Assembly: GCF_030547185.1 (NCBI RefSeq) | Contig: NZ_JAUOQR010000006.1 | Location: forward strand, 1 to 64,000 | Reading direction: 5' to 3' | DNA: 64,000 nucleotides | DNA from: Neptuniibacter sp. 1_MG-2023 | Lineage (GTDB): Bacteria > Pseudomonadota > Gammaproteobacteria > Pseudomonadales > Balneatricaceae | Shown: positions 52,514-62,617 of the stretch, piece by piece | Position numbering within the stretch: position 1 is the stretch's first letter | How the letters are laid out: every line of letters begins with the position of its first letter | The notes under the pieces: generated by a model | What the model was told of the DNA's origin: nothing | The model's database searches: none | The model's input: the letters and a program-made list of their open reading frames with translations, nothing else | Program-made: the position numbers and the translations under genes

Positions 52514-53521
52514 ATGAATTCAAAGCGCCAACATATACTCCATTGGGCAGAGCAAGGCTACATCAGCCCAGATGACGTAGATACCGCCCTCTCACTCTCC
52601 CATGCAAACCCAGATAATCAACAATGGTTTCAGTTTATAAAAAACCTCTTCCTATGGCTGGGTGTTATCTCTCTGGCAGCGGGGACTTTATTCTTCTTTG
52701 CATTTAACTGGGATGAGATGAGCAACCTCGTTAAATTCGCCTTAATGCAAACCTCTCTGGTGGTCAGTACCCTGATCTATACCAAGCTCAAACCGTTCAC
52801 CCTACCAAGCACCGCCATCGCTTTCCTTATGGTAATGCTGATCGGCGCCCTGCTTGCGTTAAGTGGACAGATTTACCAAACCGGCGCTGACCCTTGGCAG
52901 CTGTTTGCCTTTTGGGCCTTATTTATGACCCCTATCGCCGTCACCAACCGCGCAAGCACGTTGTGGCTCCTGTGGGTTCTCTTAATCAATTTATCCTGTT
53001 ACCTCTACTATTATGATTTCCGCGGTGTCTTTGGCATCCTGCTGCACTATGACGATTTAGTGGGCCTTTTCCTGCTATTCAATACCTTACTTGCCATCGC
53101 CTTTGAAGTACTTCAACAGGGTAAAACACGATGCTTAGATAACCGTTTGGTCGTTCAAACCTGCTTATTAGCGTCCGGCATAGCCGCAACATGGTTGGCG
53201 ATTTGGGCCATATTTGATGAGGCCGAACTACAATGGGGACTCCCTTGTTATTTAGTTTGGATCCTCTGCACTTATCTCTACTACCGCTACCGCCTCTTCG
53301 ATCTTTTCATTATTTCTGGCTGTGTAACCAGCGCTATTGTTATTGCGAGTAGCTTATTAATTTATATATTTAATGATGCATTAGAGAGCGACGCCTTCTT
53401 AATTATCGCAATATTTATTATCGGGCTATCTTCATCTGCGGGCATCTGGTTAAAAAAACTTAGTAAAGAACATGCAGCCGATCAGCCAATCACGAGCGAT
53501 AAGGAGCATCAGGATGCGTAA
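52514..53521 (+). CDS. DUF2157 family membrane protein
   Basis: The 335-residue protein has a short cytoplasmic N-terminus (HWAEQGYISPDDVDTAL) typical of DUF2157 and about nine hydrophobic helices beginning at FLWLGVISLAAGTLFFFAFNWDEM. It overlaps the next gene by eight bases, so the two membrane proteins are translationally coupled. Function is unknown. AGGAAG lies upstream of the ATG. Confidence 0.85.
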   Translation: MNSKRQHILHWAEQGYISPDDVDTALSLSHANPDNQQWFQFIKNLFLWLGVISLAAGTLFFFAFNWDEMSNLVKFALMQTSLVVSTLIYTKLKPFTLPSTAIAFLMVMLIGALLALSGQIYQTGADPWQLFAFWALFMTPIAVTNRASTLWLLWVLLINLSCYLYYYDFRGVFGILLHYDDLVGLFLLFNTLLAIAFEVLQQGKTRCLDNRLVVQTCLLASGIAATWLAIWAIFDEAELQWGLPCYLVWILCTYLYYRYRLFDLFIISGCVTSAIVIASSLLIYIFNDALESDAFLIIAIFIIGLSSSAGIWLKKLSKEHAADQPITSDKEHQDA

Positions 53522-55103
53522 TTCTGGGAATGAGCTATGGCTTGAATTGCAGAGAAATAACCTGACCCGCACTGACTATCCGGAAAACGAATTAGATTTA
53601 AGCCCTTGGTATATAAAAACAATGCAGGGCTTTGCCGGTTGGATAGCCGCGCTGTTTTTACTCGCCTTTGTCGGCACCATTATTGGTAGCTTATTTATCT
53701 ACGATAACCAAGTGCTACTGGCCCTCTGCGGCCTTATCTGTTGTACTGCCGCGTACTTTATCTTTCGTAATGATAAGACTCCTTTCTTAGAGCAGCTCGG
53801 TTTAGCTATCAGTTTGTGCGGCCAGTTTATGGTAGCTTGGGGCATTTTTACCGTTTTTTCGATTTCAGATTCCTCCGCATTTTTGATCTTAGCCCTATTT
53901 CAAGGGGCTTTAGCTTTGATTATGCCGAATTTCTTACATCGGGTTTTCAGTAGCTGGTTCGCCATGGTTGCGCTCTTTTGGGGCTTAAACCAACAGGGTA
54001 TTTTTGGCTTAGATAGCGCACTCGCCGCAGCGCTTTTCACCTTGATTTGGATCCGAGAGAAACATTGGTATAAATACCGTTCACATCTGCTGCCTATCAG
54101 CTTTGGCCTCGCGATATCACTTCTGCAATTTAGCGGGCATTTCCTCTTTCAACATGAACTTTCACACTACCTATTCAGAGCAGAGGTGGGCTTTTTACAA
54201 CAATACAGCCCCTTGATTGGGAGCCTGATCCTAGCGGGCACATGTCTCTACCTTGTCTTTGCCATTCTGTCAGAACAGAACATCAAACTGGCCTCGCCAT
54301 CCGGTTCTATCGCGGTTATCGCAACCCTCATGCTACTCGGGCTATCGTTTAATATTGCAGGTGTTAGCAGTGCTCTCTTAATTCTGTTGGTCGGCTTCTT
54401 TAGACAGCGCCTTATCTTAATGGCGTTAGGCATCCTTGCCTTAATCAGCTTTATATCTTGGTACTACTACAGCCTATCGGAAACACTGCTGGTTAAATCG
54501 ATCTATTTACTCTCCATCGGCGCAGTCTGCCTTACAATTGTCGGAGCGCTGCATTACTTCAGCAAGGCTCAACCTACCTTAGACCCAGCTAACAGCGCAC
54601 CAATGAATGGAAAAAAATGGATCTCCTTAGCCACCATCTTAATCGTATTAGCCGCTATCAATATAAATATTTATCAAAAGGAATCGTTAATTCGCGAAGG
54701 GCAAAGCGTATTACTCGAACTGGCGCCTGTTGATCCACGTTCACTGATGCAGGGAGATTATATGCGACTTCGTTATAGAATGAGTCAAACGATTCAGTAC
54801 GCGATCGGCGACAAAGAATCCGTAGATGGGTTTGCCATTGTGCAGCTCGATCAACACAGTGTCGCTCAGTTTATTACACTCAATCCTGATGCCGAGCTAT
54901 CGCCTCAACAGCACAAGCTGCACTATAGGATCCGTGATGGTGTCTTAAAATTTGCCACTAACGCATTCTTCTTCCAAGAAGGCAGTGCCAAAATCTATGA
55001 GAAAGCTAAATACGGTGAATTTAAAGTTAGCGGTGACGGGGAAATGCTTCTAGTGGGGCTTCGTGACAAGCAGTATGTTTTATTAGGTACAAATAGACCC
55101 TAA
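53514..55103 (+). CDS. GDYXXLXY-protein (DUF4401-type membrane domain)
   Basis: With ATG 53514 (AAGGAG upstream) the 529-residue protein has a multi-span membrane domain (about 38-360) of the DUF4401 type, one further helix (WISLATILIVLAAININIYQ) and a periplasmic C-terminal domain bearing the name-giving motif GDYMRLRY (after DPRSLMQ). It pairs with the upstream DUF2157 protein, a recurrent couple in proteobacteria. Function is unknown. Confidence 0.87.
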   Translation: MRNSGNELWLELQRNNLTRTDYPENELDLSPWYIKTMQGFAGWIAALFLLAFVGTIIGSLFIYDNQVLLALCGLICCTAAYFIFRNDKTPFLEQLGLAISLCGQFMVAWGIFTVFSISDSSAFLILALFQGALALIMPNFLHRVFSSWFAMVALFWGLNQQGIFGLDSALAAALFTLIWIREKHWYKYRSHLLPISFGLAISLLQFSGHFLFQHELSHYLFRAEVGFLQQYSPLIGSLILAGTCLYLVFAILSEQNIKLASPSGSIAVIATLMLLGLSFNIAGVSSALLILLVGFFRQRLILMALGILALISFISWYYYSLSETLLVKSIYLLSIGAVCLTIVGALHYFSKAQPTLDPANSAPMNGKKWISLATILIVLAAININIYQKESLIREGQSVLLELAPVDPRSLMQGDYMRLRYRMSQTIQYAIGDKESVDGFAIVQLDQHSVAQFITLNPDAELSPQQHKLHYRIRDGVLKFATNAFFFQEGSAKIYEKAKYGEFKVSGDGEMLLVGLRDKQYVLLGTNRP

Positions 55104-55127
55104 TGGGGCAGTAAATGTAAAAACGGA

Positions 55128-55169
55128 AAAAGAAAAACCGGGGGAACAGAATAGAAACGGTTCCTCCGG
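55128..55169 (-). terminator. Terminator of the small secreted gene at 55180-55446
   Basis: CCGGGGGAAC (55138-55147) pairs with GTTCCTCCGG (55160-55169), one G-T; on the minus strand TTTTTCTTTTT follows. Confidence 0.75.
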
Positions 55170-55179
55170 CAGAGTACGC

Positions 55180-55446
55180 TTATTCTACTTTAAAGTTTTC
55201 AGGTAGCGTGATGCCCTTTTCATCGGCGCGCTGCTTAATTAAAGTACGGAACTCTGTACGAATCGTCTCACGCTCTTCAGCAGTCGCAGCATTTTTCAAC
55301 TCTGTACGGTGGGCTGCACGCTCTTGGACTGAAACAAGCTTTCTAACCTGAACACGATCGGACGAGGCTTCACCAGCATGAACGGCTAACGCCGGAGAAA
55401 GAACTAATATTGCTGCAAGCGTTGTTGTAATCAATTGCTTTTTCAT
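55180..55446 (-). CDS. Small secreted hypothetical protein
   Basis: The 88-residue protein has a clear signal peptide (MKKQLITTTLAAILVLSPAL, cleavage near HAGEA). The mature part is a charged helical segment (SVQERAAHRTELKNAATAEE, IRTEFRTLIKQRADEKG). It recalls periplasmic helical stress proteins of the Spy/CpxP type, but their LTxxQ motif is not present. AAGGAG supports the start. Function is unknown. Confidence 0.75.
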   Translation of the reverse strand: MKKQLITTTLAAILVLSPALAVHAGEASSDRVQVRKLVSVQERAAHRTELKNAATAEERETIRTEFRTLIKQRADEKGITLPENFKVE

Positions 55447-55797
55447 AACGAATGACTCCTTGATAAGTAGAAGCGCTAAAAGCGCAAACAGAACGGTTGA
55501 ACGACACGGCCTGACTACAGCCGGTAAATCCAGCTCAGGTATACTACTTTTCTATCAACAGACAGCTTTACTGATAATTATTCAGTGGCAGCATATTAAC
55601 CATTCAATCTTGAATATGCGAGATTAAATGTACAAACTTCATACAACAAATTTCAAGCCACCCATTATGTTAGGCTCTTTAGTTGTTTCAATAAGAGCTA
55701 ATTTGGCTGTTCTATAAAAACAAAACACAATAAAAAAGGTTTAAGCAATCAATAAATTGCCCTAAACTCTAACAAGGAAATTTAAGGGGAAAGGAAT
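55447..55797. other. Divergent intergenic region
   Basis: This 351-base AT-rich gap separates two small secreted-protein genes transcribed away from each other and should contain both promoters. I see no ORF, repeat or clear promoter pair to report. Confidence 0.4.
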
Positions 55798-56199
55798 ATG
55801 AACCGTAGATTAAATTTGATTATCGCAAGTGCAGGATTATCTGTATTCTCATTATTAGCTACAGCCGTTCAAGCAGAAGCTACCCACTACCAGTGTACCT
55901 ATACCCATGCGGTATTCACGGCCCCTTTTATGAAAACCCCAGGTACACGTGATTGCCCAGAAGAACACTGTAAATACGCTATAACAATTGATGGCTCATC
56001 GGGCACTATTAATGGCGTCAGCGGGTTTAATGTTGAACAAGATAGCAATATGGTCAAACTAAGTAGAACAGCTAAAGATCCTATTATGGGTGGTATGGAT
56101 ACGACTACTCTGACGATCAACAAAACGGATATGACATTCGAAGCAGTTAAAACAACAACACCTTCAGTTACATTAACAACTAAAGGTCGCTGCTCTTAG
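55798..56199 (+). CDS. Secreted hypothetical protein
   Basis: The 133-residue protein has a signal peptide (about 1-26, ending VQA) and a mature beta-rich domain with four Cys (YQCTYTH, RDCPEEHCKYA, KGRCS) that could form two disulfides. AAGGGGAAAGGA stands before the ATG. I recognise no family. Confidence 0.75.
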   Translation: MNRRLNLIIASAGLSVFSLLATAVQAEATHYQCTYTHAVFTAPFMKTPGTRDCPEEHCKYAITIDGSSGTINGVSGFNVEQDSNMVKLSRTAKDPIMGGMDTTTLTINKTDMTFEAVKTTTPSVTLTTKGRCS

Positions 56200-56261
56200 G
56201 TCCATCAAAAAGTTGGTTGCTTTACTTGCCTCCCCTTTTCTGACTGATTTTAAGAATTACT

Positions 56262-57158
56262 ATGAACCTAAATGATGTACGGCTATTTATACGCGTAATT
56301 GAGCATAACAGTTTTACTGCGGCTGCCGATAAACTAGGGATACAAAAATCAACAATCAGTAGACGAATTGCCCAGCTTGAAGATGAGCTAGGAGTGAGGC
56401 TTTTACAACGAACAACACGTAAACTTAGCCTAACCTCTGAAGGGCAAGACCTTTTTCAACGCTGTCAGCCTCTACTCGATGAGATGGAAGCCGTTGAAGA
56501 TCGCGTAGTATCCAAGCAAGCGGTTCCAAAGGGACGTTTACGCATTACCATGCCTCCAGAAATGGGCATCTTTATCATGAACGATGTGATCGCAGGTTTC
56601 ATGAAGATGTACCCCCTGATTCAAATTGATATTGAGCTTAGCCCCCGTTTAGTAGACTTAGTAGAGGACGGCATTGATCTCGCATTAAGAGTGGGTGAAT
56701 TAACCGATTCCAGCCTTATAGGCAGAAAAATTGCTGATGTAAATATCAAGCTTTATGCTGGGGTTAACTATTTAGAAAAACATGGTGAGCCAAAAACACC
56801 TGATGATCTAATTAATCACCACTGCCTAGGTGGAGCCTTATCGGATCCTGGCTGGATCTTTGAAAACTGGAACGATGGAAAACCAGTACCCGCAAACTTT
56901 AAAGTTCGCGCAAACAGTATTAGTTTCTGCCGTGAAATGCTCAGAAAGGACTTAGGCATAGCGCGCCTACCGATCCAGTTCTGTATGGATGACATTGAAT
57001 CTGGGCTTATTAAAGAAGTACTCTCTGATTACCAAGCCCCCGATGTAAGTATAAATGCCCTCTACCCTAGTAGAAGACATTTAAACCCTAAAGTGAGGCT
57101 CTTTATCGATTTCATGATCGAAAGTCTTGAAGAGCATCCATGGTTAAATAAACCCTAA
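56262..57158 (+). CDS. LysR-family transcriptional regulator
   Basis: This 298-residue protein is an LTTR: an N-terminal winged helix (NDVRLFIRVIEHNSFTAAADKLGIQKSTISRRIAQLEDELG) and a substrate-binding domain with LRITMPPEMGIFIMNDVIAGF and VEDGIDLALRVGELTDSSL, the pattern of the CrgA/AaeR-like subgroup. No target gene is obvious. The neighbours are the secreted protein upstream and a convergent RimK-type gene. Confidence 0.92.
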   Translation: MNLNDVRLFIRVIEHNSFTAAADKLGIQKSTISRRIAQLEDELGVRLLQRTTRKLSLTSEGQDLFQRCQPLLDEMEAVEDRVVSKQAVPKGRLRITMPPEMGIFIMNDVIAGFMKMYPLIQIDIELSPRLVDLVEDGIDLALRVGELTDSSLIGRKIADVNIKLYAGVNYLEKHGEPKTPDDLINHHCLGGALSDPGWIFENWNDGKPVPANFKVRANSISFCREMLRKDLGIARLPIQFCMDDIESGLIKEVLSDYQAPDVSINALYPSRRHLNPKVRLFIDFMIESLEEHPWLNKP

Positions 57159-57165
57159 TTTTTTA

Positions 57166-58563
57166 CTATTGATCGGCAGCACTCGTGCTCGCTTGCTGCC
57201 ATTGTAGTTTTTTCTCTATAGCTTGAATCATCATTTTCGCAATATCTTTACCGGTGGCACCCTCAATCCCCTCTAATCCAGGAGAGGAATTAACTTCAAG
57301 TAACAACGGCCCTTTAGCTGAGCGAATAATATCAACACCCGCCACGCTTAAGTTCATACACTTAGCAGCCTTAATAGCGATGCGTTTCTCATCCGTTGTA
57401 GGACGAATAACACTGGCAGTACCACCTTGATGAATATTTGCTCTAAACTCTCCAGGTTCGGCCTCGCGCTGAATAGCTGAGACAACTTTGCCATCAACAA
57501 CGAAACAACGGATATCCTTGCCTTGAGCTTCTTTAATAAACTCCTGAACTAAAATATCAGCATTTAAGCTTTTAAATGCATTGATAACACTATCAGCCGC
57601 TTTATTGGTTTCAGCTAAGACAACACCTTTACCTTGCGTACCTTCCAATAGCTTCACAATAAGTGGAGCACCACCAACCATGCTAATCAGATCATCTGTT
57701 TCTAATGGCGAGTTAGCAAAACCCGTAATAGGAATATCAATATTATTTTCAAACAACAGCTGCAAAGAATGTAACTTATCCCGTGATTGTGTAATTGCCG
57801 CCGCTGTATTCAAGCAGTAAACACCCATAGAGGCGAATTGGCGCGTTAGTGCACAACCATAAAAAGTCATGCTCGGCCTAATACGTGGAATAACCGCATC
57901 TAAATCATCAAGTACTCGTCCACCACGGTAGTGAACTTCTGGCTCTTCAGCATCCATCTTCATATAACAGTGTTTAATATTTAAAAACACCATTTCATGA
58001 CCAAGCTGCTCGCCCGCTTCAATAATACGACGGTTACTATACAAGTTAGGATTACTTGCCAACAAACCGATCTTCAAACCACCCACTGATGGCTTTTTGG
58101 TTTGATAAAGATCTTTAAGCTCAGCATCAGACAAACCACCTAGCAGCATACGCCCTTCAGGATCAACAAGAATTCGACCCGACATAGCTTCACGACCAAG
58201 CAGCATGCGATAACCCATTGCGTCGCGATTTGTTAAAGTAACCTCAACTTCCCAACTAGAATCAGCGATACCTAGTGTTGTCTTGATCACATATCGGGTT
58301 TCAGAAGTACCGCTTGAGCTTTTAACTTTTCGGCGATCGTAAACCGGTGCCTCACAAGAAACCAGTGTTTTACGGTTATCTTGTATAGGACAGATATTAA
58401 AACGAACCCATGGCACTCCACCCCGTTTAAAAGGTTGAATATTAAATGCATGTAATGACGATGTTTTTGCACCGGAGTCAACACGCGCCTTTACTGCCGG
58501 CAACGCCAAGTCGGGAAAACGACACCACTCTTCAGCACCAACTAATAGTTTACTAAGTCCCAT
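57166..58563 (-). CDS. Fused RimB-like retropepsin protease and RimK-type ligase
   Basis: Residues 1-~140 are an ATP-independent aspartic-protease-like (RimB/DUF785) domain with [14 protein letters not shown] (Asp29-Ser-Gly) and [13 protein letters not shown]. Residues ~165-460 are an ATP-grasp RimK domain: [41 protein letters not shown], and the Mg-binding [15 protein letters not shown]. In E. coli RimK adds Glu to ribosomal protein S6; in pseudomonads RimB is a separate modifier of this system. A joined protein could both add and trim, by inference. ATG 58563 is the family-like start; an upstream frame gives 22 more residues. Confidence 0.88.
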   Translation of the reverse strand: MGLSKLLVGAEEWCRFPDLALPAVKARVDSGAKTSSLHAFNIQPFKRGGVPWVRFNICPIQDNRKTLVSCEAPVYDRRKVKSSSGTSETRYVIKTTLGIADSSWEVEVTLTNRDAMGYRMLLGREAMSGRILVDPEGRMLLGGLSDAELKDLYQTKKPSVGGLKIGLLASNPNLYSNRRIIEAGEQLGHEMVFLNIKHCYMKMDAEEPEVHYRGGRVLDDLDAVIPRIRPSMTFYGCALTRQFASMGVYCLNTAAAITQSRDKLHSLQLLFENNIDIPITGFANSPLETDDLISMVGGAPLIVKLLEGTQGKGVVLAETNKAADSVINAFKSLNADILVQEFIKEAQGKDIRCFVVDGKVVSAIQREAEPGEFRANIHQGGTASVIRPTTDEKRIAIKAAKCMNLSVAGVDIIRSAKGPLLLEVNSSPGLEGIEGATGKDIAKMMIQAIEKKLQWQQASTSAADQ

Positions 58564-58644
58564 ACTAATACCCGAAAAGTACCATAAAAAAATTTGCGCC
58601 ATTGAAACTTGAACAAGCTCAAGGTGCAAGCAATAAATGCAATA

Positions 58645-59508
58645 TTAAGCAGCCGATTCCCATTCAGGGAGATCATCTTTAAATAAACCTAACAATGTTT
58701 GAATCCCCGCCATTTGCGCGGCATCTTTATGCGTCACCAATAACGTAGGCACTTGGCTATATTCAGGTGCTAAAATCTCCATATTCAGATCATTAGCATA
58801 CCGAGATTCTTCAACCACTTTACGCGGGACTAACGTAAAACCTAAACCAACGGCCACACAGCCTAAAATACCCTCTTGCGTCCCCATACTCATGACTTCA
58901 GTATCTATACGGCCATTGTCTTTTAACCAACTAACCGCCCTTTCACGATAAGCACAGCCTTCACGAAAAAGGATCAATGAATCGGAAACATCTATATTTT
59001 TCGCTGACACTAATACTAACTCTTCAACCAACACCTGCTTACAGATTAGATGTTGATGCTCAATAGGACCACCTACAAATGCACAATCCAAGCGATAATT
59101 GAGAATATCTTGAACAAGCTCACTACTAGTTTCTGTTTTAATCCTAGGTATTAACTTAGGATGAGCTTTGCGAAGCGACTGGAGAAGTCCCGGCATTCTC
59201 GTCGCAGCGAAAGACTCCATTGAACCGATTCGAATCTCACCCACCGATTCTCCCACCTGCTTTACCGCCATGCAGGCTTGCTGCTCAAGGTGAAGTAATT
59301 TATTAGCATATTCAAGTAAGGTATGGCCTGCAGGCGTTAGCTCTAACCCTCGCCCTTTACGATAAAACAGTTCAGAGCCAAGCTCTTCTTCAAGGCGTTT
59401 AATTCTTGCGGTGATATTAGATTGAACAGTATGTAGTAGACGTGAAGCCGCTAACACTCCACCCTGTTCTGCAACAGTTTTAAATGTATTTAATGAGACC
59501 AACTCCAT
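58645..59508 (-). CDS. LysR-family regulator, divergent from an MFS permease
   Basis: This ~287-residue LTTR has the winged helix VSLNTFKTVAEQGGVLAASR ... SNITARIKRLEEELGSELF and a CysB-like binding domain (VGEIRIGSMESFAATRMPGLL). It is divergent from the YbfB-type MFS permease gene with a 111-base gap, the usual arrangement when the LTTR controls the transporter. ATG 59508 is chosen over GTG 59520. Confidence 0.92.
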   Translation of the reverse strand: MELVSLNTFKTVAEQGGVLAASRLLHTVQSNITARIKRLEEELGSELFYRKGRGLELTPAGHTLLEYANKLLHLEQQACMAVKQVGESVGEIRIGSMESFAATRMPGLLQSLRKAHPKLIPRIKTETSSELVQDILNYRLDCAFVGGPIEHQHLICKQVLVEELVLVSAKNIDVSDSLILFREGCAYRERAVSWLKDNGRIDTEVMSMGTQEGILGCVAVGLGFTLVPRKVVEESRYANDLNMEILAPEYSQVPTLLVTHKDAAQMAGIQTLLGLFKDDLPEWESAA

Positions 59509-59619
59509 TCCAACTTCCACCCTTCTCTAATATTGAATAAAAGATTCTTATTTATTCATTTGTAGTGATAGTTTAAGCGAGTTAATCTCTCTTATACCAG
59601 TTATTTATGAACCCAAATT

Positions 59620-60792
59620 ATGACGACTCAATTACAAAAATATAAAGTCCTTATTGCCGGTATTTTTAGCCTAATGCTAATGCTAGGCGTTGCTCGATTC
59701 TCCTACACACCGATGCTGCCAATAATGCAAGCTCAGGCTGGCATTGGGGATGCCGTTGGTGGCTGGTTAGCTACTTTTAATTACATGGGCTATATGACCG
59801 GTGCTTTTATCGCAGCATCAATAAGTGACTTAGTCTTGAAAGATAAACTCTATAGATGGGGACTCATTGTTGCCATTCTAACAACCGCAGGTATGGCTGT
59901 TACTGATAATGTCATCATCTGGGGAATTATGCGCTTTTTTGCAGGGCTAACGAGTGCCGCAGGTCTATTAATAGGTTCAGGTTTAATCTTAAACTGGCTG
60001 ATTAGACATAACTTCCGCAGTGAACTGGGTATTCATTTTTCAGGCATGGGATTGGGCATTATTTTCTGCTCTGCGGTTGTCGCATTAATGGATATAAAAC
60101 TTAACTGGCAAGAGCTTTGGTGGTTATTCGCAGGTTTGGGCGTACTCTTAGCAATCCCTGCGTGGGCTTGGCTACCACGTCCAGATACCTCTGGCACCAC
60201 TATCTCAGGTGCTCAAATGGTGGATAATCCACCCAGCAAGCGCTTTCTCTTCCTTATGCTATCCGCCTACTTTTGCGCGGGATACGGTTATGTTATCAGC
60301 GCCACGTTTATTGTTGCTATTGTGGATAGGCAAGAAGCTCTACAAGGGTTAGGCCCCATTGTTTTTCTTATCGTTGGGGTAGCTGCAGCACCGGCCTGTA
60401 TTATCTGGGATTTAATCGCTCGACAGTTAGGTGTGTTAACCGCTCTATTAATCGCTTATATCATACAAATATTGGGGATTATTCTTCCCGCCCTTACCGA
60501 TTCAGCCATAGCCGTTATTATAAGCGCTGTACTTTTTGGCGGCACATTTATCGGGATTGTAAGTTTAGTATTAACGATGGCTGGCCGCTTTTACCCGACT
60601 AAACCTGCCAAACTCATGGGTAAAATGACCTTAACCTATGGTGTCGCCCAAATCATCGCACCCGCCATTACAGGCAATCTTGCTGAACGATTGGGTGACT
60701 ACAATTTAGGCTTATGGATAGCAGCAGGTATGGTTTTATTAGGGGCGGTTATCTCAACAATTTTGATGATCACTGAGCGAGATGCTCTATAA
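59620..60792 (+). CDS. YbfB/YjiJ family MFS transporter
   Basis: The 390-residue protein has twelve predicted membrane helices and the start motif IAGIFSLMLMLGVARFSYTPMLPIMQ of the YbfB/YjiJ group. The MFS loop 2-3 segment (ISDLVLKDKLYRWG) is weak. The substrate is unknown. It is probably regulated by the divergent LysR protein. A strong hairpin follows at 60841-60879. Confidence 0.88.
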   Translation: MTTQLQKYKVLIAGIFSLMLMLGVARFSYTPMLPIMQAQAGIGDAVGGWLATFNYMGYMTGAFIAASISDLVLKDKLYRWGLIVAILTTAGMAVTDNVIIWGIMRFFAGLTSAAGLLIGSGLILNWLIRHNFRSELGIHFSGMGLGIIFCSAVVALMDIKLNWQELWWLFAGLGVLLAIPAWAWLPRPDTSGTTISGAQMVDNPPSKRFLFLMLSAYFCAGYGYVISATFIVAIVDRQEALQGLGPIVFLIVGVAAAPACIIWDLIARQLGVLTALLIAYIIQILGIILPALTDSAIAVIISAVLFGGTFIGIVSLVLTMAGRFYPTKPAKLMGKMTLTYGVAQIIAPAITGNLAERLGDYNLGLWIAAGMVLLGAVISTILMITERDAL

Positions 60793-60840
60793 AGCAGTTG
60801 TCTAGATATTGTTGAAATATCACCCGTCACTTTTAATCGC

Positions 60841-60879
60841 TTGGAGCTGGGTCGTACCTTTAGGTTCGACTCAGCCCAA
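60841..60879 (+). terminator. Hairpin after the MFS gene
   Basis: TTGG and GCTGGGTCG (60841-60854, A45 bulged) pair with CGACTCAGC and CCAA (60867-60879) across a 12-base loop. The T run is poor, so the terminator role is inferred from position. Confidence 0.5.
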
Positions 60880-61091
60880 GGTTCATAATACTTCCTTTGT
60901 GTTAAACCTTCTCTTTTTCGCCCTCATAGATACCGCTCATTGATTTGAGCCCCTATTAATCCATATTAAACGTGGTATTTCTTGAACAACCCCAATTTAG
61001 CACTTTATACTGGCGCGATTATCCACCCCATATGCTCTAACACGCTATATAAAACACTCATCCTTAATAACGGTAAGAAGATACTCACCCA

Positions 61092-62429
61092 ATGATTAAT
61101 CACAAACACGTCATAGTACTGGGCAATATTTTATTATTCACGCTAATGATGGCGTACCTTCCCTTTGAGGAACCCATCGTTAAAGGCCTAAGTATTTTGT
61201 TATTTATTGCAATCCTTTGGCTTACAGAAGCACTACACGTCAGTATTACTGCCCTGCTTGTACCTATATTAGCGGTTGTATTTGATGTGTTTAATAGCAG
61301 CCAAGCACTGAGTCATTTTGCTAACCCTATAATCTTTTTATTTTTAGGCGGCTTTGCGCTAGCTGCTGCACTTAATGCACAAGGGCTAGATAAAGCGATC
61401 GCTAGTAAAGTGTTAGATGTTGCTCAAAACCGATTAAGTGTGGCGGTACTGCTTATCTTTGCCGTAACGGCGCTACTATCAATGTGGATCAGTAATACCG
61501 CAACCACCGCTATGATGCTGCCATTAGTGCTTGGAATACTGCGTCAGCTAGACCCTATAAAAGAGCGTCACACTTATGTCTTTGTTTTACTCGGTGTTGC
61601 TTACTGTGCCAGCATCGGTGGTATAGCTACCTTAGTAGGTAGCCCTCCAAATGCCATTGCAGCAGCCCAAACTGGACTCAACTTTATTGGCTGGATGAAA
61701 CTAGCCGCGCCCCTAACTGTCATTTTATTACCCTTGGCGATTGGTATTTTATATTTAGCCCTACGTCCAAACCTTAAACACCGCTTCAGCGTCGAGCATG
61801 AACCTTTTGTGTTAACCTCTGCTCGTATAAGAACACTCTGTATTTTTCTGTTTACCGTTTTATGCTGGATCTTTAGTGGGCCACTTAATGCTTTTTTAGG
61901 CGGTCTATCTAGCTTTGACAGTTTAGTCGCCATTACTGCGATTATCTTGTTAGCTTTTTTTGGCGTGGTCGAATGGAAGCAGATTGAAAAAACAACAGAC
62001 TGGAGTGTATTACTGCTCTTCGGTGGCGGCTTATGTTTAAGTGCTGTACTTAAGGCGACAGGAACCAGCGTTTTTCTCGCTCATACAATTGGCGATTTTC
62101 TACAAGCCTCCAATGCTGTAATTGCATTATTGAGCGTAGTTGCCTTTGTTGTCATCCTAACTGAATTTGCCAGCAACACTGCAAGTGCAGCCTTACTTAT
62201 ACCTGTCTTTGCTGCTATTGCAGAAAGCTTGGGAATGTCACCTATTATCCTATCAACGGTTATCGCTATTTCGGCCTCTTGCGCCTTTATGCTGCCGGTT
62301 GCGACGCCGCCCAATGCCATTGTATTTGGCTCAGGCTTTATCAAACAAAGTGATATGATGCGTGTAGGTATTTGGATCAATCTAGGTTGTATCGCCGTGA
62401 TCACTTTATACGCAAGAATTTTCTGGTAA
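61092..62429 (+). CDS. DASS/SLC13 family anion:sodium symporter
   Basis: This 445-residue protein has about eleven helices with both Ser-Asn-Thr motifs of the divalent anion:Na+ symporter family: [13 protein letters not shown] and [13 protein letters not shown], and the re-entrant hairpins around SPPNAIAA and TPPNAIVFG. Substrates in the family are dicarboxylates, sulfate or citrate; the sequence does not decide. It stands alone with a terminator after it. Confidence 0.9.
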   Translation: MINHKHVIVLGNILLFTLMMAYLPFEEPIVKGLSILLFIAILWLTEALHVSITALLVPILAVVFDVFNSSQALSHFANPIIFLFLGGFALAAALNAQGLDKAIASKVLDVAQNRLSVAVLLIFAVTALLSMWISNTATTAMMLPLVLGILRQLDPIKERHTYVFVLLGVAYCASIGGIATLVGSPPNAIAAAQTGLNFIGWMKLAAPLTVILLPLAIGILYLALRPNLKHRFSVEHEPFVLTSARIRTLCIFLFTVLCWIFSGPLNAFLGGLSSFDSLVAITAIILLAFFGVVEWKQIEKTTDWSVLLLFGGGLCLSAVLKATGTSVFLAHTIGDFLQASNAVIALLSVVAFVVILTEFASNTASAALLIPVFAAIAESLGMSPIILSTVIAISASCAFMLPVATPPNAIVFGSGFIKQSDMMRVGIWINLGCIAVITLYARIFW

Positions 62430-62473
62430 AGGTACACAGTCGCTATTCAGCGAACAACGACAGCTGATCTTAC

Positions 62474-62523
62474 AGCCCGCGTCTTGGTTTTATATTTAAA
62501 CTTTGCCGCGGGCTTTTGTTTTA
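62474..62523 (+). terminator. Terminator after the DASS transporter gene
   Basis: AGCCCGCG (62474-62481) pairs with CGCGGGCT (62507-62514), then TTTGTTTTAT. Confidence 0.75.
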
Positions 62524-62617
62524 TATCATTAAATATTTAACAAGCTTATGGGTCAAAGGCGACCTAAGCTAAGCGTAAAAATATCAATTGACGTAAAACA
62601 TCGGCAACAAAGGAAAG

